Below, piece after piece: positions 7,284 through 15,441 of a stretch of DNA of 41,555 bases. A model generated the notes under the pieces. That model did not search any database. It saw nothing but the letters and a program-made list of their open reading frames with translations, and was not told the origin of the DNA. The stretch spans positions 1 through 41,555 of the forward strand of contig NZ_JASFDV010000066.1 of assembly GCF_030766825.1 (NCBI RefSeq), given 5' to 3'. Within the stretch, counting starts at the first letter, position 1. Each line of letters opens with the position of its first letter. This DNA is from Nocardiopsis sp. CC223A. Its GTDB lineage: Bacteria; Actinomycetota; Actinomycetes; Streptosporangiales; Streptosporangiaceae. The position numbers were made by a program, and so were the translations under genes.

Positions 7284-7463
7284 ATGAGTGAATCTGTCAA
7301 GGTGGACGACCTGATGGATCTGGTTGCTGGCTACGAGAGCTACGCGACCGTCGAGGACGTCGACGTCGTTGCCTTCGGCGAGGCGCCGGCCAGCAGCCCG
7401 GCCTGCTTCAGCTACTTCACCAGTGCTCTCAGCGTGACCGGGACCATCGCGATCACGTGCTGA
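7284..7463 (+). CDS. Lanthidin (class V lanthipeptide) precursor peptide
   Basis: A 59-aa precursor. Residues 1-36 form an acidic leader (MSESVKVDDLMDLV...) ending in FGEAPA. Residues 37-59 form a 23-residue core that begins SSPACFSYFT, continues SALSVTG and ends TIAITC. The core has only two Cys (core 5 and 23) and nine Ser/Thr, one Tyr (core 8), and no charged residues. By analogy with cacaoidin: Ser1 to Cys5 would form the N-terminal lanthionine; the terminal Cys23 would be decarboxylated and closed onto Thr18 (i-5, as in thioamitides) as AviMeCys; Tyr8 would carry the sugars; other Dha/Dhb could be reduced to D-Ala/D-Abu. The start has a clear GGAGAG site. A longer in-frame start at 7197 lacks one. 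Cleavage between Ala36 and Ser37 is inferred. Confidence 0.85.
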   Translation: MSESVKVDDLMDLVAGYESYATVEDVDVVAFGEAPASSPACFSYFTSALSVTGTIAITC

Positions 7464-7489
7464 TCCGTCCTCCCGTGATGTTGGAGCGC

Positions 7490-7551
7490 TGATCGGAGTC
7501 TTCCGATCACGGTGCCGGGTCCGTCCTTCGTCGTTTGCGCGGGCCCGGCAC
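7490..7551 (+). terminator. Two hairpins after the precursor gene
   Basis: TGATCGGA-GTCT-TCCGATCA (7490-7509) is a perfect 8-bp hairpin. Next, GTGCCGGG (7512-7519) pairs with CCCGGCAC (7544-7551), followed by TCTTCCC. They lie 26 nt after the precursor stop in a 273-bp gap before the reductase. Partial termination here would give more precursor mRNA than downstream enzyme mRNA, a usual design in RiPP operons. Confidence 0.6.
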
Positions 7552-7736
7552 TCTTCCCAGTAGATCTCGATTGCCTTGCAGGTGCGGCCTCTTGGAATCA
7601 ATGAACTCTTTCGAACGAACAGGGTCGCGCTGGTACTCCCATGTTCCGTAGACATCCCTCCTCAACAAATGTCCTCGTTTCCCGTTCGACCGAACTGGCG
7701 CGAGGGTGGTCAACCCTACTATGAAGGAGTAAACCC

Positions 7737-8693
7737 TTGGGTAAGGTTTCTGTGCTCTTACCGGGCATGATGGCGGCATCGGAACAGGCGGTTCCCTTTG
7801 CCGCGCTCGTGCAGAGGAGCTGCGCGGAACGCCTGTGGAGCGGTCAGAGCATCCTCCTTGATCAGCACCAGGTTTTCGGTGCCGTCGCTGGTATGGGCGT
7901 CCGGGTGCCCGTTGGCACCGGTGTCTCACTCATGCCTTTTCGGCACCCCCTCCAAGCGGCGCTGGAGGTCCGGTCGACGGCCCTTCTCACAGGACATCCG
8001 ATGGTCGCCGGGTTCGGTCCCGGTGCCGTGGGTCTGCAAGAGAGCGTCTTGGGCAGCCGGTACGCGAGCCCGCTCACCGCGGTGCGGGAGTTCGTCACCA
8101 TCGTGCGCGGACTCCTCAACGGAGAGACGGTCGACGTCGAGGGCTCCTACTTCTCCATGAGGGGCAGGCTGAATCCGGCGCCGGGATACCCCGGGGCCGA
8201 GGTGGGAACCGGGGTGCTCCGGCCCAGGATGGCAGAGCTCGCCGGGGAGGTGGCCGACAACGCGATCACCTGGCTGGCGCCTCCGAACTACATTCGGGAC
8301 GCCCTTGTCCCGGCTCTGGCCAAGGGCGCCGCGAACGCCGACCGCCCAGCGCCGCGGACCATCGCGGTGGTCCCGTTCGCGCGCGCCAAGAACGGTAGGG
8401 ACCCGTACCAATTGGCCGCCAGTCCTCATCTGACCATGCCGCACTACCAGGACATGTTGCGCAAGGCTGGCATCTCCCAGGACCCTTCCGACCCGGAAAG
8501 CAACGCTCGTGCGCTGGTCGACCACGGGAGCTTCCTCTGGGGTGGAGTCGACGAGATCGCTGCCGGGATTCGCGCCTTCTGGGAAGCCGGGGTCGACGAG
8601 GTCGTGCTCAACAGTCTCAGCGTGCAGGCCACCGAGGGAACACGTGTGGTCATCGACGACCTCGAGACGATTCTCGGCGCGCTCGACTCGTGA
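7737..8693 (+). CDS. F420-dependent luciferase-like oxidoreductase (LanJ-type dehydroalanine reductase)
   Basis: A 318-aa protein of the luciferase-like (LLM) F420-dependent family. Features are the N-terminal KVSVLLPGM strand, GVRVPVGTGVSLMPFRHP, the GFGPGAVGLQE loop, the segment YASPLTAVREFVTIVRGLLNGE, and a C-terminal GGVDEIAAGIRAFWEAGVDEVVL helix and strand. In lexapeptide biosynthesis an LLM-type F420H2-dependent reductase converts Dha to D-Ala; that role fits here because the core has more Ser/Thr than rings need. The start is TTG 7737, with AAGGAG 7 nt upstream; the next ATG (7767) would remove the first beta strand. Oxidation of another substrate, such as a sugar, is a less likely alternative. 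Confidence 0.8.
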   Translation: MGKVSVLLPGMMAASEQAVPFAALVQRSCAERLWSGQSILLDQHQVFGAVAGMGVRVPVGTGVSLMPFRHPLQAALEVRSTALLTGHPMVAGFGPGAVGLQESVLGSRYASPLTAVREFVTIVRGLLNGETVDVEGSYFSMRGRLNPAPGYPGAEVGTGVLRPRMAELAGEVADNAITWLAPPNYIRDALVPALAKGAANADRPAPRTIAVVPFARAKNGRDPYQLAASPHLTMPHYQDMLRKAGISQDPSDPESNARALVDHGSFLWGGVDEIAAGIRAFWEAGVDEVVLNSLSVQATEGTRVVIDDLETILGALDS

Positions 8694-8748
8694 CCCTGGT
8701 TCGGCCAGCCAATGAATGCGGGATCTACCCAAGTACAAAGAGGAAGAG

Positions 8749-9405
8749 ATGGATGAGGAGCGAGGGTCCGGGATCGTGTCTAAGGACCTTGGAGTGTCCC
8801 GGATACTCATCGTGGCAACGGGATCGATGGCGGTCACGGACATGCCCTCCTGGCTGAGATGGCTGAGAAGGAGCTTTCCCCAGCTTGAGGTCAGGGTGGT
8901 TCTGACCAGGAGTGCCCAGCGGTTTGTCACGACCACCGCGTTCCTGCACAGCACCTCGCACAAAGTGATCGTGGACGCCTGGGAAGACGAACCGGACCGT
9001 GCCCTGCACGTCAACCTCGCCTCCTGGGCCGAGGCGATCCTGATCTACCCGGCCACACTCAACTACCTGGCCCGGCTAGCCCTGGGGATGGCGGACTCGC
9101 CGAGCCTACTGGCAACGCAGTGCACGGAGGCCCCGGTGATCGTCGCTCCCGCATTGCCACCCGGCGGGGTGAGGAGCGCGGCCTACAGGACCCATGTCGA
9201 AGCCCTCTCCAAGAGGCCCAATACGGCGGTGGTCCAGTCGAGCACTCGATCCGGGGCTCCTGCGGGGAAGGACCACGAGGTCCTCGTTCCGATGCTGACC
9301 GTGCTCGAAACGCTGCTGAGCCAGCGCGATGCTATGGCGTCCGGGAAGCAAGAAGCTGGCTCGGGTATCGAATCCCTCTCCGCTGTCAACCGGGCGCTTC
9401 TGTGA
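8749..9405 (+). CDS. Cysteine decarboxylase, HFCD flavoprotein (LanD)
   Basis: A 218-aa flavoprotein of the homo-oligomeric FMN-containing Cys decarboxylase family (EpiD, MrsD, TvaF). RILIVATGSMAV is the FMN-binding first strand, H87 in LHVNLASWAEAIL is the catalytic His, and YPATLNYLARLALGMADS corresponds to the PASANT region and following helix (here PATLNY). It should oxidatively decarboxylate the C-terminal Cys of the precursor to an enethiolate, which adds to a dehydro residue to form aminovinyl-(methyl)cysteine. ATG 8749 has AGAGGA directly upstream; ATG 8716 is in frame but has no site. The precursor ends in Cys as this enzyme requires. Confidence 0.85.
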   Translation: MDEERGSGIVSKDLGVSRILIVATGSMAVTDMPSWLRWLRRSFPQLEVRVVLTRSAQRFVTTTAFLHSTSHKVIVDAWEDEPDRALHVNLASWAEAILIYPATLNYLARLALGMADSPSLLATQCTEAPVIVAPALPPGGVRSAAYRTHVEALSKRPNTAVVQSSTRSGAPAGKDHEVLVPMLTVLETLLSQRDAMASGKQEAGSGIESLSAVNRALL

Positions 9406-9416
9406 GAGGGACGACC

Positions 9417-10337
9417 ATGAAGACCGCGAACCTGCAGGAGTTCGGTACCGAGCTCCACCACACCAGTGTCCTTGCCCTGGCGGACGGGAGCTTCCGCTGG
9501 GAGTACGTCTTGGGGGCGAAGGCCCCTGAGGGCTTCCGCCAGGTCCCTGAGGACCTGCGCGCCCAAGCCTTCTCCGAGCACGGCGGGGTCAGCCTGTCGA
9601 TGGGTGACGCGGGCGGGACCGAGACCGAACGGGCCTACTCGGTTCAGGGAGGCTGTTCGGCCGCTCTGCTGCTTCTGCTGGACGGCGCTGATTCCCATCC
9701 GGAACTGGTGCCGCTGCTCCGCGGGCTCGGCCGGACCCTACGCGACCTGCACGCCGCGCCGCTCCGCGCCGAGGGCCACCCCCCGCCCCCGGGGTTGACC
9801 CGCCTCGGGCTCTGGCTAGACGAGCTCTACCCTCCGGAGTCCGGAGACGGCAAGGCCCAGCGATTCCTGCGCGCCCAGATCGGCGAGGGCCGCTGGGAGG
9901 CACTACGGAGGTGGAGGACAGAGCTGACGAGTTCCGAGGGCGCCGTCCTGTGCCACGGCGCTCCCAGGCTGGGGTCCCTCACCGTCTCGGACGACCCATA
10001 CCGAGCAGTGCTGCTGTCGGGACAGGACGTCGGAGCCGCCAGCCCCCTCTTCGACGTCGGATGGGTCATCGGTGAACTGCTCGACCTTCGTTGGAAGCTG
10101 GGCGGGCGGGACGGGGGAGCCGCCTGGACCCATCTGCTGGGGGCGTTCTCTGAGGGTTACGGAAAACCGGCCGGGGCCGAGGAGACGCGCGCGGCCGTGC
10201 TGCGGATCCTCCTCCACCTGCATGACTTCCTCGTGTACGTCGGCTGGAACGCGGTTGAGTTCGAACGCTACGCGCAGTTCCTCAAGTACCTCGTCGACAG
10301 AATCGCCGCCATGGAGAACAAGGAAGGATCCGAATGA
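9417..10337 (+). CDS. Degenerate phosphotransferase-fold protein (LanX-like)
   Basis: A 306-aa protein with the layout of an aminoglycoside phosphotransferase but without its catalytic residues. LCHGAPRLGSLTV (H180) aligns with the HGD...N loop, with the Asp replaced by Ala182. VLLSGQDVGAASPLFDVGWVIGELLDL aligns with the metal-binding segment, with its first Asp replaced. Class V clusters contain a third partner of the kinase and HopA1 proteins (LxmX in lexapeptide), required for ring formation and proposed as a cyclase or scaffold. This gene fits that position. The start ATG 9417 has AGAGGG 6 nt upstream. It overlaps the peptidase start (ATGA). Confidence 0.7.
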   Translation: MKTANLQEFGTELHHTSVLALADGSFRWEYVLGAKAPEGFRQVPEDLRAQAFSEHGGVSLSMGDAGGTETERAYSVQGGCSAALLLLLDGADSHPELVPLLRGLGRTLRDLHAAPLRAEGHPPPPGLTRLGLWLDELYPPESGDGKAQRFLRAQIGEGRWEALRRWRTELTSSEGAVLCHGAPRLGSLTVSDDPYRAVLLSGQDVGAASPLFDVGWVIGELLDLRWKLGGRDGGAAWTHLLGAFSEGYGKPAGAEETRAAVLRILLHLHDFLVYVGWNAVEFERYAQFLKYLVDRIAAMENKEGSE

Positions 10338-12886
10338 AGAGGTACAGCCTGCCCAACGGCCTGAGAGTTGTGCTCTTCCCACAGGACGCGGTGCCGAGGG
10401 TCTCGGTGAGCGTCCACTACGGGGTCGGGTTCCGATCCGACCCCGAAGGCCATGAGGGTCTGGCACACCTCTTCGAGCACCTGATGTTCCGCGGCACCAA
10501 GAACCTGTCACCCGGAGAACACATCACGCGGATCATGGTCGCGGGAGGGACCACCAGCGGGACGACGCATCCGGACTACACGGACTACTCCCAGTCCCTC
10601 GCGCCGGGCGACCTGCGGGAGGCCCTGTTCCTCGAAGCGGAACGAATGAGGGGGCCCCAATTGAACCGCGAGGTGCTCGACGAACAGATCGCGGTGGTGA
10701 GCCAGGAGATTCGGGAGAGTCTGTACGAGCGGCCGTTCGGAGACTTCCCCTGGCCCAGGATGCCCGGTGTGCTCTACGAGAGCTTCGCCAACTCCCACAA
10801 CGGGTACGGTGTGGAGCGGGCGCTGCGAGACGTCACCGTGGACGCGTGCCAGAGCTTCTTCGACCACTACTACGCGCCCTCCAACGCCGTGCTCACCATC
10901 GCGGGCGACTTCGCACCCGCGCAGGTGACGGACTGGGTGAACGAATTCTTCGGCGGCATCGCGGTGAGGACGGTCCAGCACGGCCCCCCGCCGCCCGAGA
11001 AGCCGCTGACGTCGGATCGGGTCGAGACGTACGAGGACCCCCTGGCTCCGACTCCGGCCCTGGCCATCGGCACATCGCTGGCCGATCCGGTCACACAGCT
11101 GGACGAGTACGCGACCCAGGCCGTACTGGCCCGGCTCCTGGAGATGAGGTCCCTGCCGGTGGCGTCCACCGAGTCGGGACTGCGACAGGTCGACGCCTCC
11201 TGCGGATTCTTCGGTCCGCTGAACGCCCTGTCGCCTGACGCCCTGGTCGTGACGGTTAGGGGAAGCGCCGGTATGGAACCCCAGGCCATGCTGGAGGCGT
11301 TCGAGAGCCTGGCCCGGGACATCGTGGAGGATGACGGGCTAACGGTCGACGGCGCCGCACGGCAGGTGCGTTCGGCCTACTACAGGGACCGCGCCGATCT
11401 CATGACCCATTGCAGGACACTCGGCCGTCTGGAGCTGCTCTTCGGCCAACCCGAGCTGCTCGAAGAGTTCGTGCGGCGCATCGACGAAGTGACGACTGAC
11501 CAGGTTAGAGGGGTCGCCAGGGCACTGTTGGAACAGGGGCGCGGTCTCGTTCACGTGCGCCCCAGCGCCCAAGGACTGGTGCGCCTCTCGGCACCGCGCC
11601 TTGGAGTCAAACGTCCGCGCAAACCCCTGCCCACCGAGGAAGGCGGCGGTGGGCCCAAGGGCCCTCGCTCGTCCGCGGATCGTCCCCCGACCATCACCAT
11701 GCCGGCCAGTGCCTGCCTTCGGCTCTCGAACGGTGTGCGGGTCCTGGCGGTTCGAGATGTCCGCGTCCCCCAGGTGGAACTGCGCTTCCACGTCCCGGTG
11801 GGAAGCAGCGACTTCCACCTCACGGACATTGCCGCGAACGCGCTACGTGCCGAGAACCAGCACGCCTTGGACATCCAGGCACTCGGTGGACAGTGGAAGG
11901 TGGATTCTGGGCCGGACTGGGTCCGGTTCTCGGGAGTCATGCCGTCCGACAAGGTCGAGACATGGCTGAGCGCCGTACGGAGCTCGTGTTCGGAGTCCCG
12001 ATTCGACAAGCAGCGGATCGCTCAGGCCGTCGCGGTGTACTTGGCGAGGCACAAGTCCACCCCACCGCTCGCCCGCGCCGAACGGGCCGCGGCCTACACG
12101 TTCTTCGGCCAGGACCCGAACCTCGTCACCACCAAGCGCGTAGTTGGGGACGCGGCGGCTTCGCTCATCGACGTACCCTGGCCGTCTCTCGGGGGTTCCG
12201 AGCGCTGGCTGATCGCGGTCGGCAACCTGGATCCCGACACGTTCGCGGCACACGCTGAGCGCGTCCTGGGCGAGGGGGAGCCCTGCGCTCTCGCGGGTAT
12301 CCGGGCGGAACCGACCAGCGGGATCCTCAGGATGCAGGGGCAAGGAGCGGCCTCCGGAATCGTGTTGTGCGCCCCGGAGCCGGAAGGCTCCCCTGAGGCG
12401 GAGGCGGCACGATACCTGGCGACGGGCTTCCTCGGCGGCTACGAACTGTCCCGGCTCACTCAGGCCGCCAGACGCATGGTTCCCGGAGGATTCCCCGTGT
12501 GGTCGAGCCGGGACTCCCTTGTCGGCACGAGGAGGCTGGTCCTGAGCGCCGCCCCTCCTCCGGGTTCGGAGGAGCGGGTCCTCGAGGCCGTCCTCGAGGA
12601 GATCACAGGGCTGGAGGAGAGCCCGCCGACGGACGCGGAGATCGTTAACGTACGCACATACTGCGTGCGCCAGGTCTCGACTGCACTGGAGTCACCCAGC
12701 GTGCTGGCGGATCTGCTCAGCCAGCTGTCTCCGATGGGCAAGGGGTTGACCTGGATCACCGAGCTGCCCACCCGTCTGGCGCGGGTGACCGACGCCGAGT
12801 TGCGTTCCAGCGGACTCGAGGCCTTCTCACACGCGGAGTTCACCGGCGTGGTCGTCGGGGATTCCGGTGGTGAGGGGACACGATGA
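10334..12886 (+). CDS. M16-family zinc metalloprotease, two-domain (probable leader peptidase)
   Basis: An 850-aa single-chain pair of M16 modules. The N-terminal module has the inverted zinc motif HLFEH (residues 45-49) and the downstream third ligand in VVSQEIRESL. The C-terminal module (from about residue 455, LRLSNGVRVLAVRD) lacks the zinc motif, so it is the inactive partner half, as in processing-peptidase heterodimers. No other protease is in the cluster, so it is the candidate for cutting the leader at Ala36-Ser37. There is no signal peptide, which places it in the cytoplasm. It overlaps the preceding and following genes by 4 bp each. A Pro/Gly-rich linker (PTEEGGGGPKGPRS) joins the halves. 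Confidence 0.8.
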   Translation: MKRYSLPNGLRVVLFPQDAVPRVSVSVHYGVGFRSDPEGHEGLAHLFEHLMFRGTKNLSPGEHITRIMVAGGTTSGTTHPDYTDYSQSLAPGDLREALFLEAERMRGPQLNREVLDEQIAVVSQEIRESLYERPFGDFPWPRMPGVLYESFANSHNGYGVERALRDVTVDACQSFFDHYYAPSNAVLTIAGDFAPAQVTDWVNEFFGGIAVRTVQHGPPPPEKPLTSDRVETYEDPLAPTPALAIGTSLADPVTQLDEYATQAVLARLLEMRSLPVASTESGLRQVDASCGFFGPLNALSPDALVVTVRGSAGMEPQAMLEAFESLARDIVEDDGLTVDGAARQVRSAYYRDRADLMTHCRTLGRLELLFGQPELLEEFVRRIDEVTTDQVRGVARALLEQGRGLVHVRPSAQGLVRLSAPRLGVKRPRKPLPTEEGGGGPKGPRSSADRPPTITMPASACLRLSNGVRVLAVRDVRVPQVELRFHVPVGSSDFHLTDIAANALRAENQHALDIQALGGQWKVDSGPDWVRFSGVMPSDKVETWLSAVRSSCSESRFDKQRIAQAVAVYLARHKSTPPLARAERAAAYTFFGQDPNLVTTKRVVGDAAASLIDVPWPSLGGSERWLIAVGNLDPDTFAAHAERVLGEGEPCALAGIRAEPTSGILRMQGQGAASGIVLCAPEPEGSPEAEAARYLATGFLGGYELSRLTQAARRMVPGGFPVWSSRDSLVGTRRLVLSAAPPPGSEERVLEAVLEEITGLEESPPTDAEIVNVRTYCVRQVSTALESPSVLADLLSQLSPMGKGLTWITELPTRLARVTDAELRSSGLEAFSHAEFTGVVVGDSGGEGTR

Positions 12887-14007
12887 CCCGTGTCTCGGTA
12901 CTGAGGAAAGGTGAAGGGGCCGCCGATCCGATCGTCGACGTGATCTGTCCTACCCACAACAGATCCACCGCAATCCTCTCTACCATCCAGGACGTCCTCG
13001 CCCAGACGGTCAGTCGACTACGGCTGATCGTGGTGTCGGACGGCTCAACGGACGACACGGACGACGTGGTCGCCGCGTGTTCTGATCCTCGTGTGCACCT
13101 GCTGCGCTGTTTGCCCCACAGACACCCCGGAGGTCCGCGCAACATCGGCCTGGACTACGGGACGGCCCCCTTCGTCACCTACATCGACCACGACGACCAC
13201 TGGGCTCCTTCGCATGTGGAGATGTTGCTCAACGCGTTGGAGTCGGGCCACCCCCTCGTGGCGACCGGCTCGGTGGGGATCGATGCCACGGGTACGACGG
13301 TATACCGGAGCACGGACCTCGATCTCGCCTGGCACGCGGACATGCAGGTCATGCGGGCGATGTACCAGCCGTCACAGGTAGGGCACCGTAGGGACCTGGT
13401 GCGGGCGGCGGGGGGGTGGAAGACGGAGCCCGTTGGCTTCGAGGACTGGGACCTGTGGTGGCGGCTGACGCGGGGGGAGACGGGGTTCACGCCGCTGCCC
13501 GACCGGACGGCACGCTTCCTGATGGACGACAGCACGCGCACGTCGTCGGTGAGGGCGCGGTTCGCTCTGCCGCTCGCTCGCGTGGACACCAGGGAGGGGG
13601 CTCGACGGATCATCGCCGGGCTCCGTTCGCCGGAGGTCACTGAGAGGCTCGCGGAACTTCAGCGGTCGGACTACGGCGATTGGTTCCGGCGACTGGCCGA
13701 GTCCGGAGGACTGGTCTCTCCCGCGGGCTCGGATCCGGACCGCGTCTTGGCTCGGGCACCGGAGCTGGTGGGAGGCATCCAGGCGTCCGAGCTCTACAGT
13801 CACCTGTCCCTCGCTCGGACGGGCGACACGACGGTGATCTACCGCCCCCTCTGGTGCGGGGAACGGGAACACGCCCGCGAGATCAGGCGCGTCTCGGCGG
13901 AACGGGACCGGAGACAGCTCTCCCACCTTGACGGACTGATACGTGACATGGACCCCACCGCACGGCTCCTCATTGGGTGGGAACACGTGACCGACGCGCG
14001 GGGGTGA
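12883..14007 (+). CDS. GT2-family glycosyltransferase A
   Basis: A 374-aa GT-A fold glycosyltransferase. VDVICPTHNRSTAI begins the nucleotide-sugar domain, DGSTDDTDD follows, and DHDD (102-105) is the metal-binding DxD motif. A GGWKTEPVGFEDWDLWWRL block around 178-200 holds the acceptor-side ED motif. It has no membrane segments, unlike polysaccharide synthases of this family, which fits a peptide acceptor. The start overlaps the peptidase stop (ATGA). It should transfer one of two sugars to the lanthidin, directly to Tyr8 or onto the first sugar. The next gene is a paralogue. Confidence 0.8.
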   Translation: MTRVSVLRKGEGAADPIVDVICPTHNRSTAILSTIQDVLAQTVSRLRLIVVSDGSTDDTDDVVAACSDPRVHLLRCLPHRHPGGPRNIGLDYGTAPFVTYIDHDDHWAPSHVEMLLNALESGHPLVATGSVGIDATGTTVYRSTDLDLAWHADMQVMRAMYQPSQVGHRRDLVRAAGGWKTEPVGFEDWDLWWRLTRGETGFTPLPDRTARFLMDDSTRTSSVRARFALPLARVDTREGARRIIAGLRSPEVTERLAELQRSDYGDWFRRLAESGGLVSPAGSDPDRVLARAPELVGGIQASELYSHLSLARTGDTTVIYRPLWCGEREHAREIRRVSAERDRRQLSHLDGLIRDMDPTARLLIGWEHVTDARG

Positions 14008-14044
14008 GGGCACGTGAGTGGACCATAAGTGAGGAGAGCTTGAC

Positions 14045-15121
14045 ATGAGTGTGGAAGTGCTCAGGGGTTGGGGGCGGCTCGACGCCCGGATCGACGTTGT
14101 CTGCGTGGCCTACAACCGTTCACAGGCGCTCCGGGCCACCATCGAGTCCGTCCTCGCGCAGTCCATGCCCGAATGGCGGATGGTGATCGTTTCCGATTCC
14201 TCCACCGACGACACGGAGGAGGTCGCCCTCGAATACGGGGACCCCAGGATCTCGGTGGTCAGGTGCGGTTCCTACGGCGGCCCAGGTGGTCCCCGCAACG
14301 TGGGACTCTTGTTCGCCGGCGCGGAGTACGTGGCCTACCTGGACGGCGACGACTCCTGGCGGCCGAACCACCTGGAGACCCTGGTGGACCTGCTCGACAC
14401 GGGAGCGCCACTGGCCGCCTCCGGGTGCGTGTACCGGAACTCGGAGGGCGAGGCGATCGGGGCTTCGGAGGCCGCGGATCTCGTGTGGCACCCGGACCTA
14501 CAGGTCCTGCACGGATTCATCGAACCGTCGCGTGTGGCCCACTCGCGACGGATTGTGCCCGAGGTCGGAGGGTGGAACGAGGAGAACAGCGGGTTCGAGG
14601 ACTGGGACCTGTGGTGGCGTCTGGCCGAGAAGGGCGGATACTTCGCGACCTCAGCGCGGCACACCGTGGACCAGAACCGGAACGAGGGGGGGAGGCACCA
14701 GGCGGTCACCGCCCGATACGCCATAGTCCTTCACACTGCGGGTTCCGAGTCGGAGGTTCGGCGCTTCATGGAACGGGCCCAGTCGGACGCGTTCCGGAGC
14801 CGCATGCTGGAGGGGTGCCTGGCCGATTACCGGGCTTGGTATAGCGACATCGCGCGAAGCGATCACTTCACCACGCCGCGGGGTCACTCCAGGGAGGAAA
14901 TGCTCGACGTCCTTCTTGGCCGGATCGATTGCGCGACCACGGACCACGCTCTGGTAACGGACCGGGTTACCTGGAGCAAGGGAAAGAACGGTTACTCGAT
15001 TTACTACCCCATCTGGTGTGTCAGACGTGAGCATGCCTCTCGCATCAAGGAAGTCCATCTGCGACGGGATGTCGAGCAGAGTAGGATCATGAAAGAAGAG
15101 CTCGCCAGGGTTTTTCGTTAG
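14045..15121 (+). CDS. GT2-family glycosyltransferase B
   Basis: A 358-aa paralogue of the preceding glycosyltransferase. DVVCVAYNRSQALRATI, DSSTDDTEE, DGDD (100-103) and a GGWNEENSGFEDWDLWWRL block correspond segment by segment, so the two arose by duplication and then diverged. The C-terminal YYPIWCVRREHASRI also corresponds to YRPLWCGEREHAREI in glycosyltransferase A. Two paralogues imply two sugar transfers. GGAGAG lies 6 nt before ATG 14045. Which one acts first cannot be told from sequence. Confidence 0.8.
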   Translation: MSVEVLRGWGRLDARIDVVCVAYNRSQALRATIESVLAQSMPEWRMVIVSDSSTDDTEEVALEYGDPRISVVRCGSYGGPGGPRNVGLLFAGAEYVAYLDGDDSWRPNHLETLVDLLDTGAPLAASGCVYRNSEGEAIGASEAADLVWHPDLQVLHGFIEPSRVAHSRRIVPEVGGWNEENSGFEDWDLWWRLAEKGGYFATSARHTVDQNRNEGGRHQAVTARYAIVLHTAGSESEVRRFMERAQSDAFRSRMLEGCLADYRAWYSDIARSDHFTTPRGHSREEMLDVLLGRIDCATTDHALVTDRVTWSKGKNGYSIYYPIWCVRREHASRIKEVHLRRDVEQSRIMKEELARVFR

Positions 15122-15149
15122 CACAATGAATGTCATTTTGGAGGTTTGC

Positions 15150-15236
15150 ATGGAGAAAAGTGCGAGAGACAAGGTCTTCATGATCGCCTCTCTGGCTGTG
15201 GGGTTTGTCGTTGGAATCCTCTTCTTCGTCTTCTGA
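15150..15236 (+). CDS. 28-aa single-pass membrane peptide
   Basis: A small gene with a strong ribosome-binding site (GGAGG, 5 nt before ATG 15150). The product starts MEKSARDKVF and then has a hydrophobic stretch (MIASLAVGFVVGILFF), ending at TGA 15234-15236. The basic N-terminus and single membrane segment suggest insertion with the C-terminus outside. It lies 28 nt after glycosyltransferase B in the same operon. It may be an immunity peptide, a membrane anchor for the biosynthetic complex, or a leader peptide. No family is recognised. Confidence 0.6.
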   Translation: MEKSARDKVFMIASLAVGFVVGILFFVF

Positions 15237-15441
15237 CGAGGAAAGCTCTGTGGGAGGCCCCGGTCTGGTGGGATGGTCGGCGCCCGTGGGCGCGGTGCGC
15301 CGCGTGCCGGTTACCTTTGTAGGAACGGGTTTCCGGCTAGACCCGCGGCCACTCCCACGGAAACGTGCTCCATGTCCTTGCACCGTCCAGGAAGCGCCTC
15401 TGGGGAAATTGTCTGAGCCTCTTGCCTCACCTGCGGAAACT

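Noticed and set aside
7284..7463. Linaridin precursor
   Set aside because: Linaridins also have AviCys, but the cluster lacks the linaridin dehydratase-type proteins and has the kinase/HopA1 pair instead.
7737..8693. Light-emitting luciferase or generic monooxygenase
   Set aside because: The luciferase-like fold is broad; location beside the precursor and known lanthidin reductases make a dehydro-residue reductase the better reading.
5070..10337. Thioamitide (thioviridamide-type) cluster
   Set aside because: Kinase, HopA1 and decarboxylase are shared with thioamitides, but no YcaO or TfuA gene for thioamide formation is present, and the reductase, LanX-like and M16 genes fit class V lanthipeptides.
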